Below are positions 47,217-55,984 of a stretch of 64,000 nt of DNA, piece after piece (positions within the stretch are counted from its first letter, which is position 1; the number at the start of each line of letters is the position of its first letter). The stretch comes from Motilibacter peucedani. Lineage in GTDB: Bacteria; Actinomycetota; Actinomycetes; Motilibacterales; Motilibacteraceae. The stretch spans positions 167,380-231,379 of the forward strand of contig NZ_RBWV01000015.1 of assembly GCF_003634695.1 (NCBI RefSeq), read 5' to 3'. The notes below the pieces were generated by a model. It was given only the letters and a program-made list of their open reading frames with translations, made no database searches and had not been told where the DNA came from. The position numbers and the translations under genes were made by a program.

Positions 47217-47608
47217 CACGCGCTCCCGAAGACGACGTGCCAGCTGTGCTCGGTCATCGGGTAGAGGAACCCGGCCATCAGCACGACCCAGAGCCCGACG
47301 ACCGCCCACAGCATCTGGCGCTGGTAGCGCGGGCCCTTCGACCAGAAGTCCACGAGCACGAGCCGGATGCCGTTGAAGGCGTGGAACATGACCGCGCCCA
47401 CGAGGCCGACCTCCATGAGGTTGACCACGGGGTTCTTGTAGGTCGCGATCACGTCGTTGTAGGAGTCCGGGTCGACGCGGACCAGCGCGGTGTCCAGGAC
47501 GTGCGCGAACAGGAAGAAGAAGACGAGTACGCCGGTCACGCGGTGCGCGACCCACGACCACATGCCTTCGCGGCCGCGATACAGCGTGCCGGCCGGTGCC
47601 TTGGCCAC
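47216..47608 (-). CDS. sdhC: Succinate dehydrogenase cytochrome b556 subunit
   Basis: 130 residues from GTG 47608, with GGAAGG about 8 nt upstream. Three helices and the signature MWSWVAHRVTGVLVFFFLFAHVLD, in which HRVTG and the later His (FHAFNGIRL) bind quinone and haem. First gene of sdhCDAB. A minus-strand TAGCAT at 47663-47658 is a likely -10, giving a leader of about 43 nt. Confidence 0.93.
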   Translation of the reverse strand: MAKAPAGTLYRGREGMWSWVAHRVTGVLVFFFLFAHVLDTALVRVDPDSYNDVIATYKNPVVNLMEVGLVGAVMFHAFNGIRLVLVDFWSKGPRYQRQMLWAVVGLWVVLMAGFLYPMTEHSWHVVFGSA

Positions 47609-47657
47609 AGCAGGCCTTCCAGACGGGGAGTGTCCGGGCGGTCACCCGGCAGGACAG

Positions 47658-47663
47658 ATGCTA
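47658..47663 (-). promoter_or_regulatory. -10 element of sdhCDAB
   Basis: TAGCAT on the minus strand, about 50 nt before GTG 47608; a leader carrying GGAAGG follows. Confidence 0.5.
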
Positions 47664-47742
47664 GTCATCCTCGGGGCCCTCCACCTCCCGGGGGCCGCGT
47701 GATCCCGGCAACACGCGCCACGTGCCGGAAACGTGCGCGGAG

Positions 47743-47748
47743 TAGGTT
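47743..47748 (+). promoter_or_regulatory. Leaderless -10 element of M20 gene
   Basis: TAGGTT, 7 nt, then GTG 47756. Confidence 0.55.
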
Positions 47749-47755
47749 CTGGGGC

Positions 47756-49015
47756 GTGACGAGCCTGGCGCACGACAGCCTGCCCGGGGACGAGCTCCCG
47801 GGCGACGCCGTCGCCCAGGTGCCCGCCCGCTCGGCCCGGCACGCGGCCGAGCTGGTCGCCTTCCGCCGCGACCTGCACGCCCACCCCGAGCTCGGGTACG
47901 CCGAGGTGCGGACCACGCGCGTCGTCCGCGAGCGCCTGGAGCGTGCCGGGCTGCGCCCGGTGGTGCTGCCGGGCGGCACCGGCCTGTGGTGCGACGTCGG
48001 CCGCGGGGAGCGGGCGACCGCGCTGCGCGCGGACATCGACGCGCTGCCGGTGGCCGACCTCAAGGACGTCCCCTACCGCTCGACGCACGAGGGCACCGCC
48101 CACGCCTGCGGCCACGACGTCCACACCTCGGCGGTGCTCGGCGCCGGGCTGGTGCTCGCCGAGCTCGACGAGGCCGGGCTGCTGCGCGGCCGGGTGCGCC
48201 TGGTCTTCCAGCCCGCCGAGGAGCAGATGCCCGGCGGCGCCCTCGACGTCATCGCCGCGCAGGTCATCGAGCCGGTCGACGAGATCTTCGCGCTGCACTG
48301 CGACCCGCGCATCGAGGTCGGCCGCATCGGGGTGCGCGAAGGGCCCATCACCGCGGCCTGCGACCGCATCAAGGTGGTGCTCCACGGCCCCGGCGGCCAC
48401 ACCGCCCGCCCGCACCTGACCACCGACCTGGTCCAGGCGCTCGGCACGCTGGTGACCGAGCTGCCCGCGGCGCTGGCCAAGCGCGTCGACCCGCGCTCCG
48501 GGCTCAGCGTCGTCTGGGGCCGGGTGAGCGCCGGGTCCGCGCCCAACGCGATCCCGGAGCGGGGCGAGCTCGAGGGCACCCTGCGCTGCCTCGACACCGA
48601 GACCTGGAACAGCGCGCCGATGCTGGTGCGCCAGCTCGCCGACACCATCGTGGCGCCCTACGGCGCCTCGGCCGAGGTCACCTACGTGCGCGGCGTGCCG
48701 CCGGTCGACAACGAGGCCTCCTGCGCCGAGGTGCTGGCCGAGGCCGCCCGGCGCAGCATCGGCCCGCGCGCCGTGGTGCCCACGCCGCAGAGCCTGGGCG
48801 GCGAGGACTTCGCGTGGTACCTCGAGCACGTCCCGGGCGCCCTGGGCCGGCTCGGCACGGCGGCCCCGCGCGAGCGCCACAGCCGCGACCTGCACCAGGG
48901 CTCCTTCGACGTGGACGAGGCCGCGGTCGAGCTCGGCGCCCGCGTGCTCGCCACCGCGGCGCTGCTCGCGCTGGCCCGCACCGCCGGTGCTGACGATCTC
49001 GCGTCAGACGCATAA
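47756..49015 (+). CDS. M20-family amidohydrolase
   Basis: 419 residues from GTG 47756. Metal-binding signature HACGHDVHTSAVLG (about 115-128), FQPAEEQMPGGALD with catalytic Glu, and C-terminal GGEDFAWYLEHVPGAL. Between them sits the dimerisation domain (GPGGHTARPH). The sequence matches the IAA-amino acid/hippurate hydrolase-like subgroup (PELGYAEVRTT near the N-terminus). It probably deacylates N-acyl amino acids in the cytosol; the substrate is not known. It lies between sdh and the nucleoside locus with its own leaderless promoter. Confidence 0.9.
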   Translation: MTSLAHDSLPGDELPGDAVAQVPARSARHAAELVAFRRDLHAHPELGYAEVRTTRVVRERLERAGLRPVVLPGGTGLWCDVGRGERATALRADIDALPVADLKDVPYRSTHEGTAHACGHDVHTSAVLGAGLVLAELDEAGLLRGRVRLVFQPAEEQMPGGALDVIAAQVIEPVDEIFALHCDPRIEVGRIGVREGPITAACDRIKVVLHGPGGHTARPHLTTDLVQALGTLVTELPAALAKRVDPRSGLSVVWGRVSAGSAPNAIPERGELEGTLRCLDTETWNSAPMLVRQLADTIVAPYGASAEVTYVRGVPPVDNEASCAEVLAEAARRSIGPRAVVPTPQSLGGEDFAWYLEHVPGALGRLGTAAPRERHSRDLHQGSFDVDEAAVELGARVLATAALLALARTAGADDLASDA

Positions 49016-49055
49016 CGTTCTCGTTACCTGCTGCTCGCCCGCCCGCCGGTTCCCG

Positions 49056-49061
49056 TAGCCT
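49056..49061 (+). promoter_or_regulatory. -10 element upstream of BMP gene
   Basis: TAGCCT about 63 nt before GTG 49125; TAACG-TTCT-CGTTA (49013-49026), a short inverted repeat overlapping the M20 stop, lies 30 bp further up and could be an operator. Confidence 0.45.
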
Positions 49062-49124
49062 CTGCGGCGCAGGTCGCGTGCAACCCACGACGGCCGACTT
49101 CGAACTCAGCAGGGGAGCAACATC

Positions 49125-50228
49125 GTGCGTCTATCCGTGCGCGCAGCTGCGACCGTCGCCATCGCGACGCTCGCTCTCGCCGGGTGTGGTGGCAGCAGCA
49201 GTCCGAGCGGGAGCGGCGCCGGAGCGGCGCCCAGCTCGGGGTCCTCCTCGGCGCCCAGCACGGCTGGCTCCAGCGCGCCGAGCTCGGGCACCTCGGCCGG
49301 CGGCGACCTCAAGATCGGCGTCGCCTACGACGTGGGCGGGCGCGGCGACCAGTCGTTCAACGACGCGGCGGCTGCCGGTGTCGACAAGTTCAAGTCCGAG
49401 ACCGGAGCGACGGTCCAGGAGGCCGCGGCGGTCAACGGCGAGTCCGACGCCGCCCGCGAGGAGCGCCTGACCCAGCTGGCCGAGGGCGGCTACGACCCGA
49501 TCCTGGTCGTCGGCTTCGTCTACGCGACGGCCCTGTCGAAGGTCGCCCCGCAGTACCCCGACACGCACTTCGCGATCGTCGACAGCACCGACGCCAAGGG
49601 CGCCAACATCGCCAACCTGACCTTCGCCGAGGACCAGGGCTCGTTCCTGGTCGGCGTGGCCGCGGCGCTCAAGTCCAAGACCCACAACGTCGGCTTCGTC
49701 GGCGGCGTCGACACCCCGCTGATCAACAAGTTCGAGCGCGGCTTCAAGGCCGGCGTCGAGGCGGGCAAGTCGGGCACCAAGGTCCAGGTCAAGTACCTCA
49801 CCCAGCCGCCGGACTTCAGCGGCTTCGGCGACCCGGCCAAGGGCAAGACCGCGGCCAAGGGCATGTACGACGCCGGTGCCGACGTCGTGTTCCAGGCGGC
49901 CGGCGGCTCGGGCGCCGGTGTCTTCCAGGCCGCTGCCGCCGCCAAGGCGATGGCCATCGGCGTCGACTCCGACCAGGCCAAGACGGCCGCCGCGTCGGTC
50001 AAGAGCGTGATCATCACCTCGATGCTCAAGAAGGTCGACGTCGCGTCCTACGACTTCATCAAGTCGGTCGCCGACGGCAGCCCGCTCACGGGCGAGAAGG
50101 TCTACGACCTCAAGGCCGGCGGCGTCGACTACGCCACCACCGGCGGCCAGGTCGACGACATCAAGTCGACGCTGGACGACTACAAGCAGAAGCTCATCTC
50201 GGGCGCGATCACCATCCCCTCCAAGTAG
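49125..50228 (+). CDS. BMP-family nucleoside-binding lipoprotein
   Basis: 367 residues from GTG 49125, with AGGGGAG upstream. Signal peptide with lipobox LALAGC, then a 45-residue Ser/Gly/Ala linker. The BMP domain reads KIGVAYDVGGRGDQSFNDAAAAG, DPILVVGFVYATAL, FAEDQGSFLVGVAA, GFVGGVDTPLINKFERGF and AGGSGAGVFQAA (ligand loops). It captures nucleosides for the ATPase and permeases that follow. The cdd and deoA genes at the end of the operon support pyrimidine nucleosides among the substrates. Confidence 0.93.
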   Translation: MRLSVRAAATVAIATLALAGCGGSSSPSGSGAGAAPSSGSSSAPSTAGSSAPSSGTSAGGDLKIGVAYDVGGRGDQSFNDAAAAGVDKFKSETGATVQEAAAVNGESDAAREERLTQLAEGGYDPILVVGFVYATALSKVAPQYPDTHFAIVDSTDAKGANIANLTFAEDQGSFLVGVAAALKSKTHNVGFVGGVDTPLINKFERGFKAGVEAGKSGTKVQVKYLTQPPDFSGFGDPAKGKTAAKGMYDAGADVVFQAAGGSGAGVFQAAAAAKAMAIGVDSDQAKTAAASVKSVIITSMLKKVDVASYDFIKSVADGSPLTGEKVYDLKAGGVDYATTGGQVDDIKSTLDDYKQKLISGAITIPSK

Positions 50229-50349
50229 GGGACCCGCTCGACCCGGCTGGCTCAGCGAGTCCGGCCTTTCGGGCCCGTCCGGCGCGGTAGCGTCGGGCGG
50301 GCCCGACCCTTTGCCTGCCCACCCCTCGCCCGTCGACACGTCGCACCCC

Positions 50350-51885
50350 GTGGAGGTCGTCATCGCCGCCGCCGCTCCCGCCGTCACGCTGCGGGGCATC
50401 ACCAAGCGCTTCCCCGGCGTCGTGGCCAACCGCGACATCGACATCGAGGTGGCCAAGGGCACCGTGCACGCGATCGTCGGAGAGAACGGCGCGGGCAAGT
50501 CGACGCTGATGAAGATCCTCTACGGCATGCAGAAGCCGGACGAGGGCACCATCGCGGTCGACGGCTCCGAGGTCGTCTTCTCCTCGCCGGCCGACGCGAT
50601 CGCCGTCGGGGTCGGCATGGTGCACCAGCACTTCATGCTCGCCGACAACCTCACCGTGCTCGAGAACGTCGTGCTCGGCGCCGAGAGGCTCCACGGCATC
50701 CGCGACGCCGCACGCACGCGCATCCGCGAGCTCAGCACGGCCTACGGCCTCGACATCGAGCCCGACCGCCTGGTCGAGGAGCTCGGCGTCGGCGCCCGCC
50801 AGCGCGTGGAGATCCTCAAGGTCCTCTACCGCGGCGCCAAGACGATCATCCTCGACGAGCCGACCGCGGTCCTCGTGCCGCAGGAGGTCGACGAGCTGTT
50901 CGACAACCTGCGCGAGCTCAAGTCCGAGGGCCTCACCGTGGTGTTCATCTCCCACAAGCTCGACGAGGTGCTCTCCGTCGCCGACGAGATCACCGTCATC
51001 CGGCGGGGCACGACCGTCGCCACCGTACGGCCCGGCGAGGTCGACGCCCGCGGGCTGGCCGAGCTCATGGTCGGCTCCGAGCTGCCCTCGCCCGAGACGC
51101 GCGAGTCGACGGTGACCGACCAGACGGTGCTCTCGCTCGAGCACGTGACGCTGCGCGCCGCCGACGGCCGCGACGTCCTGAGCGAGGTCTCGCTGCAGGT
51201 GCGCCGCGGCGAGGTGCTCGGCATCGCCGGCGTCGAGGGCAACGGGCAGAGCGAGCTGGTCGAGACGATCCTCGGCATCCGCAAGCCGCAGGAGGGCACG
51301 ATCCGCCTGCAGGGCGAGGACATCACCGGCTGGTCGACGCGCCGGCGGCGCGAGGCCGGCATCGGCTACGTCCCCGAGGACCGCCACCGCCACGGCCTGC
51401 TGCTCGAGGCGCCGCTGTGGGAGAACCGGGTGCTGGGGCACCAGACCCAGCGCCCGAACGTCCGCGGACCGCTCCTCGACCGCGCCGGCGCGCGGCGCGA
51501 CACCGAGCGCATCGTGCGCGACTACGACGTGCGTACGCCGGGGATCGACGTCCTCGCCTCCGCCCTGTCGGGCGGCAACCAGCAGAAGCTCATCGTGGGC
51601 CGCGAGCTCTCCGGCGAGCCGGTGCTGCTCGTCGCCGCCCACCCCACCCGGGGCGTCGACGTCGGCGCCCAGGCCCAGATCTGGGACGCGGTGCGCGACG
51701 CGCGCGCCGCCGGTCTCGCCGTGCTGCTCATCAGCGCCGACCTCGAGGAGCTGATCGGGTTGTCCGACACGCTGCAGGTGATCCTCCGCGGCCGGCTGGT
51801 CGCGCGCGAGGACCCCTCGCGCGTCACCCCCGAGTCGCTGGGCGCCTCGATGACCGGCCTCGGCCGCGGCGAGGGGGCGGCATGA
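50350..51885 (+). CDS. Nucleoside ABC transporter ATPase, duplicated
   Basis: 511 residues from GTG 50350; an in-frame TTG at 50311 would add 13 residues. Two ABC cassettes. The first has Walker A GENGAGKST, Q-loop HQHFML, signature GVGARQRVEI, Walker B IILDEPTAVL and switch His in ISHKLDEV. The second has a degenerate Walker A (GVEGNGQSE), signature LSGGNQQK and Walker B-like LLVAAHPTRGVD. This is the BmpC/RbsA-type sugar and nucleoside ATPase pattern. The following permease start overlaps its stop. A -10-like TAGCGT is at 50287-50292. Confidence 0.94.
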   Translation: MEVVIAAAAPAVTLRGITKRFPGVVANRDIDIEVAKGTVHAIVGENGAGKSTLMKILYGMQKPDEGTIAVDGSEVVFSSPADAIAVGVGMVHQHFMLADNLTVLENVVLGAERLHGIRDAARTRIRELSTAYGLDIEPDRLVEELGVGARQRVEILKVLYRGAKTIILDEPTAVLVPQEVDELFDNLRELKSEGLTVVFISHKLDEVLSVADEITVIRRGTTVATVRPGEVDARGLAELMVGSELPSPETRESTVTDQTVLSLEHVTLRAADGRDVLSEVSLQVRRGEVLGIAGVEGNGQSELVETILGIRKPQEGTIRLQGEDITGWSTRRRREAGIGYVPEDRHRHGLLLEAPLWENRVLGHQTQRPNVRGPLLDRAGARRDTERIVRDYDVRTPGIDVLASALSGGNQQKLIVGRELSGEPVLLVAAHPTRGVDVGAQAQIWDAVRDARAAGLAVLLISADLEELIGLSDTLQVILRGRLVAREDPSRVTPESLGASMTGLGRGEGAA

Positions 51886-53009
51886 CCTCCGCGCGCTGGC
51901 GCTCGACGCTGCTCGGCATCGCCGCCCCGCTGCTCGCGATCGCGCTCGCCGTGCTCGTGACCAGCCTGGTGCTGGTCGTCGCGGGCGACCCGGTCGGCAA
52001 GGTGTGGCAGACGCTGCTGTTCGTGCACTCCAAGGAGGCGGCTCGCTCGCGGGCGGTCGTCAACATCATCAACAGCGCGACCGTCTACTACTTCTCCGCG
52101 CTCGCGGTCGCCATCGGCTTCCGGATGCGGCTGTTCAACATCGGGGTCGAGGGGCAGTACCGCTTCGCCGCCTTCGCCGCGGCCTACCTCGGCGCCTCGG
52201 TCACGCTGCCCAAGCCGCTGCACGTGCTGTTCGTGCTGGTCGTGGCGATGCTGGCCGGTGCGCTGTGGGCGGCGGTGCCGGCCCTGCTCAAGGTGACCCG
52301 CGGGGTCAGCGAGGTCATCTCCACGATCATGCTCAACTCGATCGCCACGGCCCTGGTCGCCTGGCTGCTGCGCAAGGCCTCGGCCAAGGGCGGCACGAGC
52401 CTGAACCTCTCGACCAAGACCCTGCCGGACTCGGCGCACGTCGGCGGCATCTCGATCGGGTTCCTCGACACCAAGGTGCAGGTCTACGGCCTGGTGTTCC
52501 TGGCGGTGGTCGCAGGAGCCGTCTACTGGTTCGCGATCGAGCGCACGCGGTTCGGCTTCGACCTGCGGGCGACCGGCCGCTCGGAGACCGCCGCGGTCGC
52601 CTCCGGCGTGGACGTGCGGCGCATGGTGGTCGCCGCGATGCTGCTCTCAGGCGCGGTGGCCGGCCTGGTCGGCATCCCGGCGCTGGTCGGGACGGCCCCC
52701 TACAACTACTCGCTCTCGACGCAGTCGGGGCTGGGCTTCACCGGCATCGCCATCGCGCTGCTCGGGCGCAACACCGCGCTCGGCATCGCGGTCGGCGCGC
52801 TGCTGTGGGCCTACCTCGACATCGCTGCCAACCCGCTGCAGATCCAGGCGGGAGTCTCCACCCAGCTCGTCACGATCATGCAGGGCACGATCGTGCTCAG
52901 CGTGGTCGTCGCCTACGAGCTGGTGCGGCGCTACCGCGTCTCGTCCGAGCAGCGCCGGGTGGCTGCCGCGTTGCGCCCCGGCCCGGCGGCCCAGGGAGCG
53001 GCGGCATGA
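51882..53009 (+). CDS. Nucleoside ABC permease subunit 1
   Basis: 375 residues from ATG 51882 (ATGA overlap with the ATPase). About nine helices, with LFNIGVEGQYRFAAFAAAYLG, VTRGVSEVISTIMLNSIAT, and LRATGRSETAAVASGVDV (ATPase contact). These segments are diagnostic of BmpD/NupP-type nucleoside permeases of the branched-chain amino acid/ribose permease family. It pairs with the next permease. The tail is basic and cytosolic. Confidence 0.93.
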   Translation: MTSARWRSTLLGIAAPLLAIALAVLVTSLVLVVAGDPVGKVWQTLLFVHSKEAARSRAVVNIINSATVYYFSALAVAIGFRMRLFNIGVEGQYRFAAFAAAYLGASVTLPKPLHVLFVLVVAMLAGALWAAVPALLKVTRGVSEVISTIMLNSIATALVAWLLRKASAKGGTSLNLSTKTLPDSAHVGGISIGFLDTKVQVYGLVFLAVVAGAVYWFAIERTRFGFDLRATGRSETAAVASGVDVRRMVVAAMLLSGAVAGLVGIPALVGTAPYNYSLSTQSGLGFTGIAIALLGRNTALGIAVGALLWAYLDIAANPLQIQAGVSTQLVTIMQGTIVLSVVVAYELVRRYRVSSEQRRVAAALRPGPAAQGAAA

Positions 53010-54265
53010 GCACGGTCACCGACATCCCCGCCGTCACCGGCCGGCCGCTGGCGGCGGCTCGTCGCCCGGCCTGGCAGCGCGCGCTGCTGGCCCTGGTCGG
53101 CGGCATCCTGCTGCTCAGCGTCGTACGCGTGGTCACCGGCGCCGACGAGCTGTCCTCGAGCGGCACGCTGTCCTCGGCGCTCGCCCTCGCCGTGCCCATC
53201 GGGCTCGCCGGCCTCGGCGGGTTGTGGGCCGAGCGCGCGGGCGTGGTCAACATCGGGCTCGAGGGCATGATGATCGCCGGCACGTTCGGCGCGGGCTGGA
53301 TGGGCTACCAGCACGGGCCCTGGCTCGGCCTGGTCGCCGGCATCGTCTTCGGCGCGGTCGGCGGGCTGCTCCACGCGGTCGCCACGGTCACCTTCGGCGT
53401 CGACCACATCATCTCCGGCGTCGCGATCAACATCCTGGGCCTCGGCGCCACGCAGTACCTCGCCGACCGGCTCTTCACCGGCGTCGAGGGCGGCGGTCCC
53501 ACGCAGTCGCCGCAGATCCCGTCGGTGTCGACGTTCACCGTGCCGGGCACCGGCTGGCTGCTGACGCTCGAGAAGCACCATTGGCTGTTCGTCTCCGACG
53601 TGGCCGCGCTGCTGCGGGCGCTGACCTTCGAGGTCTCCTGGTTCACGCTGATCGCGCTGCTGCTGGTCATCGGCTCGTTCTTCGTCCTGTGGCGCACGAC
53701 CTTCGGCCTGCGCTTGCGCTCGTGCGGCGAGGACCCGTGGGCCGCGGAGTCGCTCGGCGTCAAGGTGCTGCGCTACAAGTACGCCGGCGTCGTGGCCTCG
53801 GGCGCGCTCGCCGGCTTCGCGGGCGCCTTCCTCGCCGAGGTCGCCGCCAACGTCTACCGCGAGGGCCAGACCGGCGGTCGCGGCTACATCGGCCTCGCCG
53901 CCATGATCTTCGGCAACTGGCGGCCGGGCGGGCTGGCCGGCGGCGCGCTGCTGTTCGGCTACACCGACGGGCTGCAGTTCCGCCGGGGCGAGGAGTCGGT
54001 GCACGCGCTGCTGCTCCTGCTGGCCGCCGGCCTGATCGTCTTCGGGGTCGTCATGCTCGTGCGGCGCCGGGCGCTGCAAGGCGTGCTCTCCCTGCTCGTG
54101 GGCGTCGCGGTGCTCGTGCTCTTCCTGGTCACCGACTCGGTGGCGCAGGACTTCATCAGCATGACGCCCTACGTCGCGACGCTGCTCGTGCTCGCGCTGG
54201 CCTCCCAGCGGCTGCGGCCGCCCGCGGCCGACGGCGTGGTCTATCGCAAGGGAGAAGGGCATTGA
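53006..54265 (+). CDS. Nucleoside ABC permease subunit 2
   Basis: 419 residues from ATG 53006 (ATGA overlap). Helices with ERAGVVNIGLEGMMIAGTFGA, VDHIISGVAINILGLG and the ATPase loop RLRSCGEDPWAAESLGVKVLR identify the BmpE/NupQ type. Compared with relatives, the C-terminus carries an extra helical segment (residues 350-400), ending in LVLALASQRLRPP. The last permease of the operon, overlapping the cdd start. Confidence 0.92.
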   Translation: MSTVTDIPAVTGRPLAAARRPAWQRALLALVGGILLLSVVRVVTGADELSSSGTLSSALALAVPIGLAGLGGLWAERAGVVNIGLEGMMIAGTFGAGWMGYQHGPWLGLVAGIVFGAVGGLLHAVATVTFGVDHIISGVAINILGLGATQYLADRLFTGVEGGGPTQSPQIPSVSTFTVPGTGWLLTLEKHHWLFVSDVAALLRALTFEVSWFTLIALLLVIGSFFVLWRTTFGLRLRSCGEDPWAAESLGVKVLRYKYAGVVASGALAGFAGAFLAEVAANVYREGQTGGRGYIGLAAMIFGNWRPGGLAGGALLFGYTDGLQFRRGEESVHALLLLLAAGLIVFGVVMLVRRRALQGVLSLLVGVAVLVLFLVTDSVAQDFISMTPYVATLLVLALASQRLRPPAADGVVYRKGEGH

Positions 54266-54693
54266 GCGAGGACATCACGGGCACTGCCGTCGACTGGGAC
54301 GAGCTCGTCGCGGCCGCGCTCGAGATGACGAGCAAGGCCTACGTCCCCTACTCCCGCTTCCCGGTCGGCGCAGCCGGCCTCGTCGACGACGGCCGGGTCG
54401 TGACCGGCTGCAACGTCGAGAACGCCTGCTACGGCGTGGGCCTCTGCGGCGAGTGCGGCATGGTCTCCGCGCTGCTCGCCTCGGGCGGTGGCCGGCTCGT
54501 CGCGGTGGTCGCGGTCGGCGGGCACGGCCAGCTGCTCTCGCCGTGCGGGCGGTGCCGGCAGCTGATCTTCGAGCACGGCGGACGCGAGTGCCTGGTCAAG
54601 CTCGAGAGCGGAGTGCACTCCATGGACGACCTGCTGCCCTACGGCTTCGACGACGCGGCCCTGCGCGCCGAGTGGGAGGCCTCCCGTGGCTGA
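54262..54693 (+). CDS. cdd: Cytidine deaminase
   Basis: 143 residues from TTG 54262, overlapping the permease stop, with AAGGG upstream. Zinc site: NVENACYGVGLCGECGMV (Cys and proton-shuttling Glu) and SPCGRCRQLIFEHGG (two further Cys). PYSRFPVGAAGLVDDG at the N-terminus is family-typical. It converts cytidine or deoxycytidine to uridine or deoxyuridine. Where many enzymes have CAERTA the sequence reads CGECGM, a variant found in actinobacterial enzymes. deoA overlaps its last 8 bp. Confidence 0.93.
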   Translation: MSEDITGTAVDWDELVAAALEMTSKAYVPYSRFPVGAAGLVDDGRVVTGCNVENACYGVGLCGECGMVSALLASGGGRLVAVVAVGGHGQLLSPCGRCRQLIFEHGGRECLVKLESGVHSMDDLLPYGFDDAALRAEWEASRG

Positions 54694-55984
54694 CGAGCTG
54701 TTCGACGCCGTCGACGTGATCCGCGGCAAGCGCGACGGGCACGAGCTCTCCGACGAGGCCATCGACTGGGTGGTCGACGCCTACACCCGCGGGGTCGTCG
54801 CCCACGAGCAGATGAGCGCTCTGCTCATGGCGATCCTGCTGCAGGGCATGTCGCGCCCCGAGATCGCGCGCTGGACCGCGGCGATGATCGCCTCGGGCGA
54901 CCGGCTCTCGTTCGGCGAGCTCGGCCGGCCCACCGTCGACAAGCACTCGACCGGGGGAGTGGGCGACAAGATCACGCTGCCGCTCGCACCACTGGTCGCC
55001 GCCTGCGGCGCCGCGGTGCCGCAGCTGTCGGGCCGGGGGCTCGGCCACACGGGCGGCACGCTCGACAAGCTCGAGTCCGTCCCCGGCTGGCGCGCCTCGC
55101 TCTCGCTCGACGAGGTGCGCGCGCAGCTGGCCGACGTCGGTGCCGTGATCTGCGCAGCGACCGAGACGCTCGCACCGGCCGACCGCCTGCTCTACGCGCT
55201 GCGCGACGTGACCGGCACGGTCGAGTCGGTGCCGCTGATCGCGTCCTCGATCATGAGCAAGAAGATCGCCGAGGGCACCAGCGCCCTGGTGCTCGACGTC
55301 AAGGTCGGCAGCGGCGCGTTCATGAAGGAGCTCGCCCAGGCCCTCGAGCTGGCGCGCACGATGGTCGACCTCGGCACCGACGCCGGCGTGCGCACCGTCG
55401 CCCTGGTCACCGACATGTCGACTCCGCTCGGGCTCACGGCAGGCAACGCGCTCGAGGTGCGCGAGTCGGTCGAGGTGCTGGCCGGCGGCGGCCCGGCCGA
55501 CGTCGTCGAGCTGACCGTCGACCTCGCGCGCGAGATGGTGTCGGCCGCCGGCCTGCCCGGCGACCCCGACCCGGCCGACGTCCTGCGCCGCGGCGCGGCG
55601 ATGGACACCTGGCGCGCGATGGTCCGGGCGCAGGGCGGCGACCCCGACGCCCCGCTGCCGATGGCGCGCGAGACGACGGTCGTGCCGGTGCCCGCCGACG
55701 GCGTGCTCACCCGGCTCGACGCGATGGCGGTCGGCGTTGCCGCCTGGCGCCTCGGCGCCGGCCGCGCGCGCCGCGAGGACGCGGTGCAGGCCGGAGCGGG
55801 TGTCGAGCTGCACGCGAAGCCCGGCGACACCGTACGCGCCGGCGACCCGCTCCTGACGCTGCACACCGACACCCCGGAGCGCTTCGAGCGCGCCCTCGAG
55901 GCGCTGCAGGGCGCGGTCGAGGTGGGCCCGGCCGACACCCCCGTGACCGCGCGCCCGATCGTGCTGGAGCGCATCACCGGCTGA
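54686..55984 (+). CDS. deoA: Thymidine phosphorylase
   Basis: 432 residues from GTG 54686, overlapping cdd by 8 bp. VDKHSTGGVGDKITL (phosphate-binding loop), SGRGLGHTGGTLDKLES (substrate), SIMSKKIAEGTSALVLDVKVG (catalytic Lys) and MVDLGTDAG. The C-terminal pyrimidine nucleoside phosphorylase domain is intact. It splits thymidine and deoxyuridine to base and deoxyribose-1-phosphate. The last 11 bp overlap the stop of the convergent GGDEF-EAL gene. Confidence 0.94.
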   Translation: MADELFDAVDVIRGKRDGHELSDEAIDWVVDAYTRGVVAHEQMSALLMAILLQGMSRPEIARWTAAMIASGDRLSFGELGRPTVDKHSTGGVGDKITLPLAPLVAACGAAVPQLSGRGLGHTGGTLDKLESVPGWRASLSLDEVRAQLADVGAVICAATETLAPADRLLYALRDVTGTVESVPLIASSIMSKKIAEGTSALVLDVKVGSGAFMKELAQALELARTMVDLGTDAGVRTVALVTDMSTPLGLTAGNALEVRESVEVLAGGGPADVVELTVDLAREMVSAAGLPGDPDPADVLRRGAAMDTWRAMVRAQGGDPDAPLPMARETTVVPVPADGVLTRLDAMAVGVAAWRLGAGRARREDAVQAGAGVELHAKPGDTVRAGDPLLTLHTDTPERFERALEALQGAVEVGPADTPVTARPIVLERITG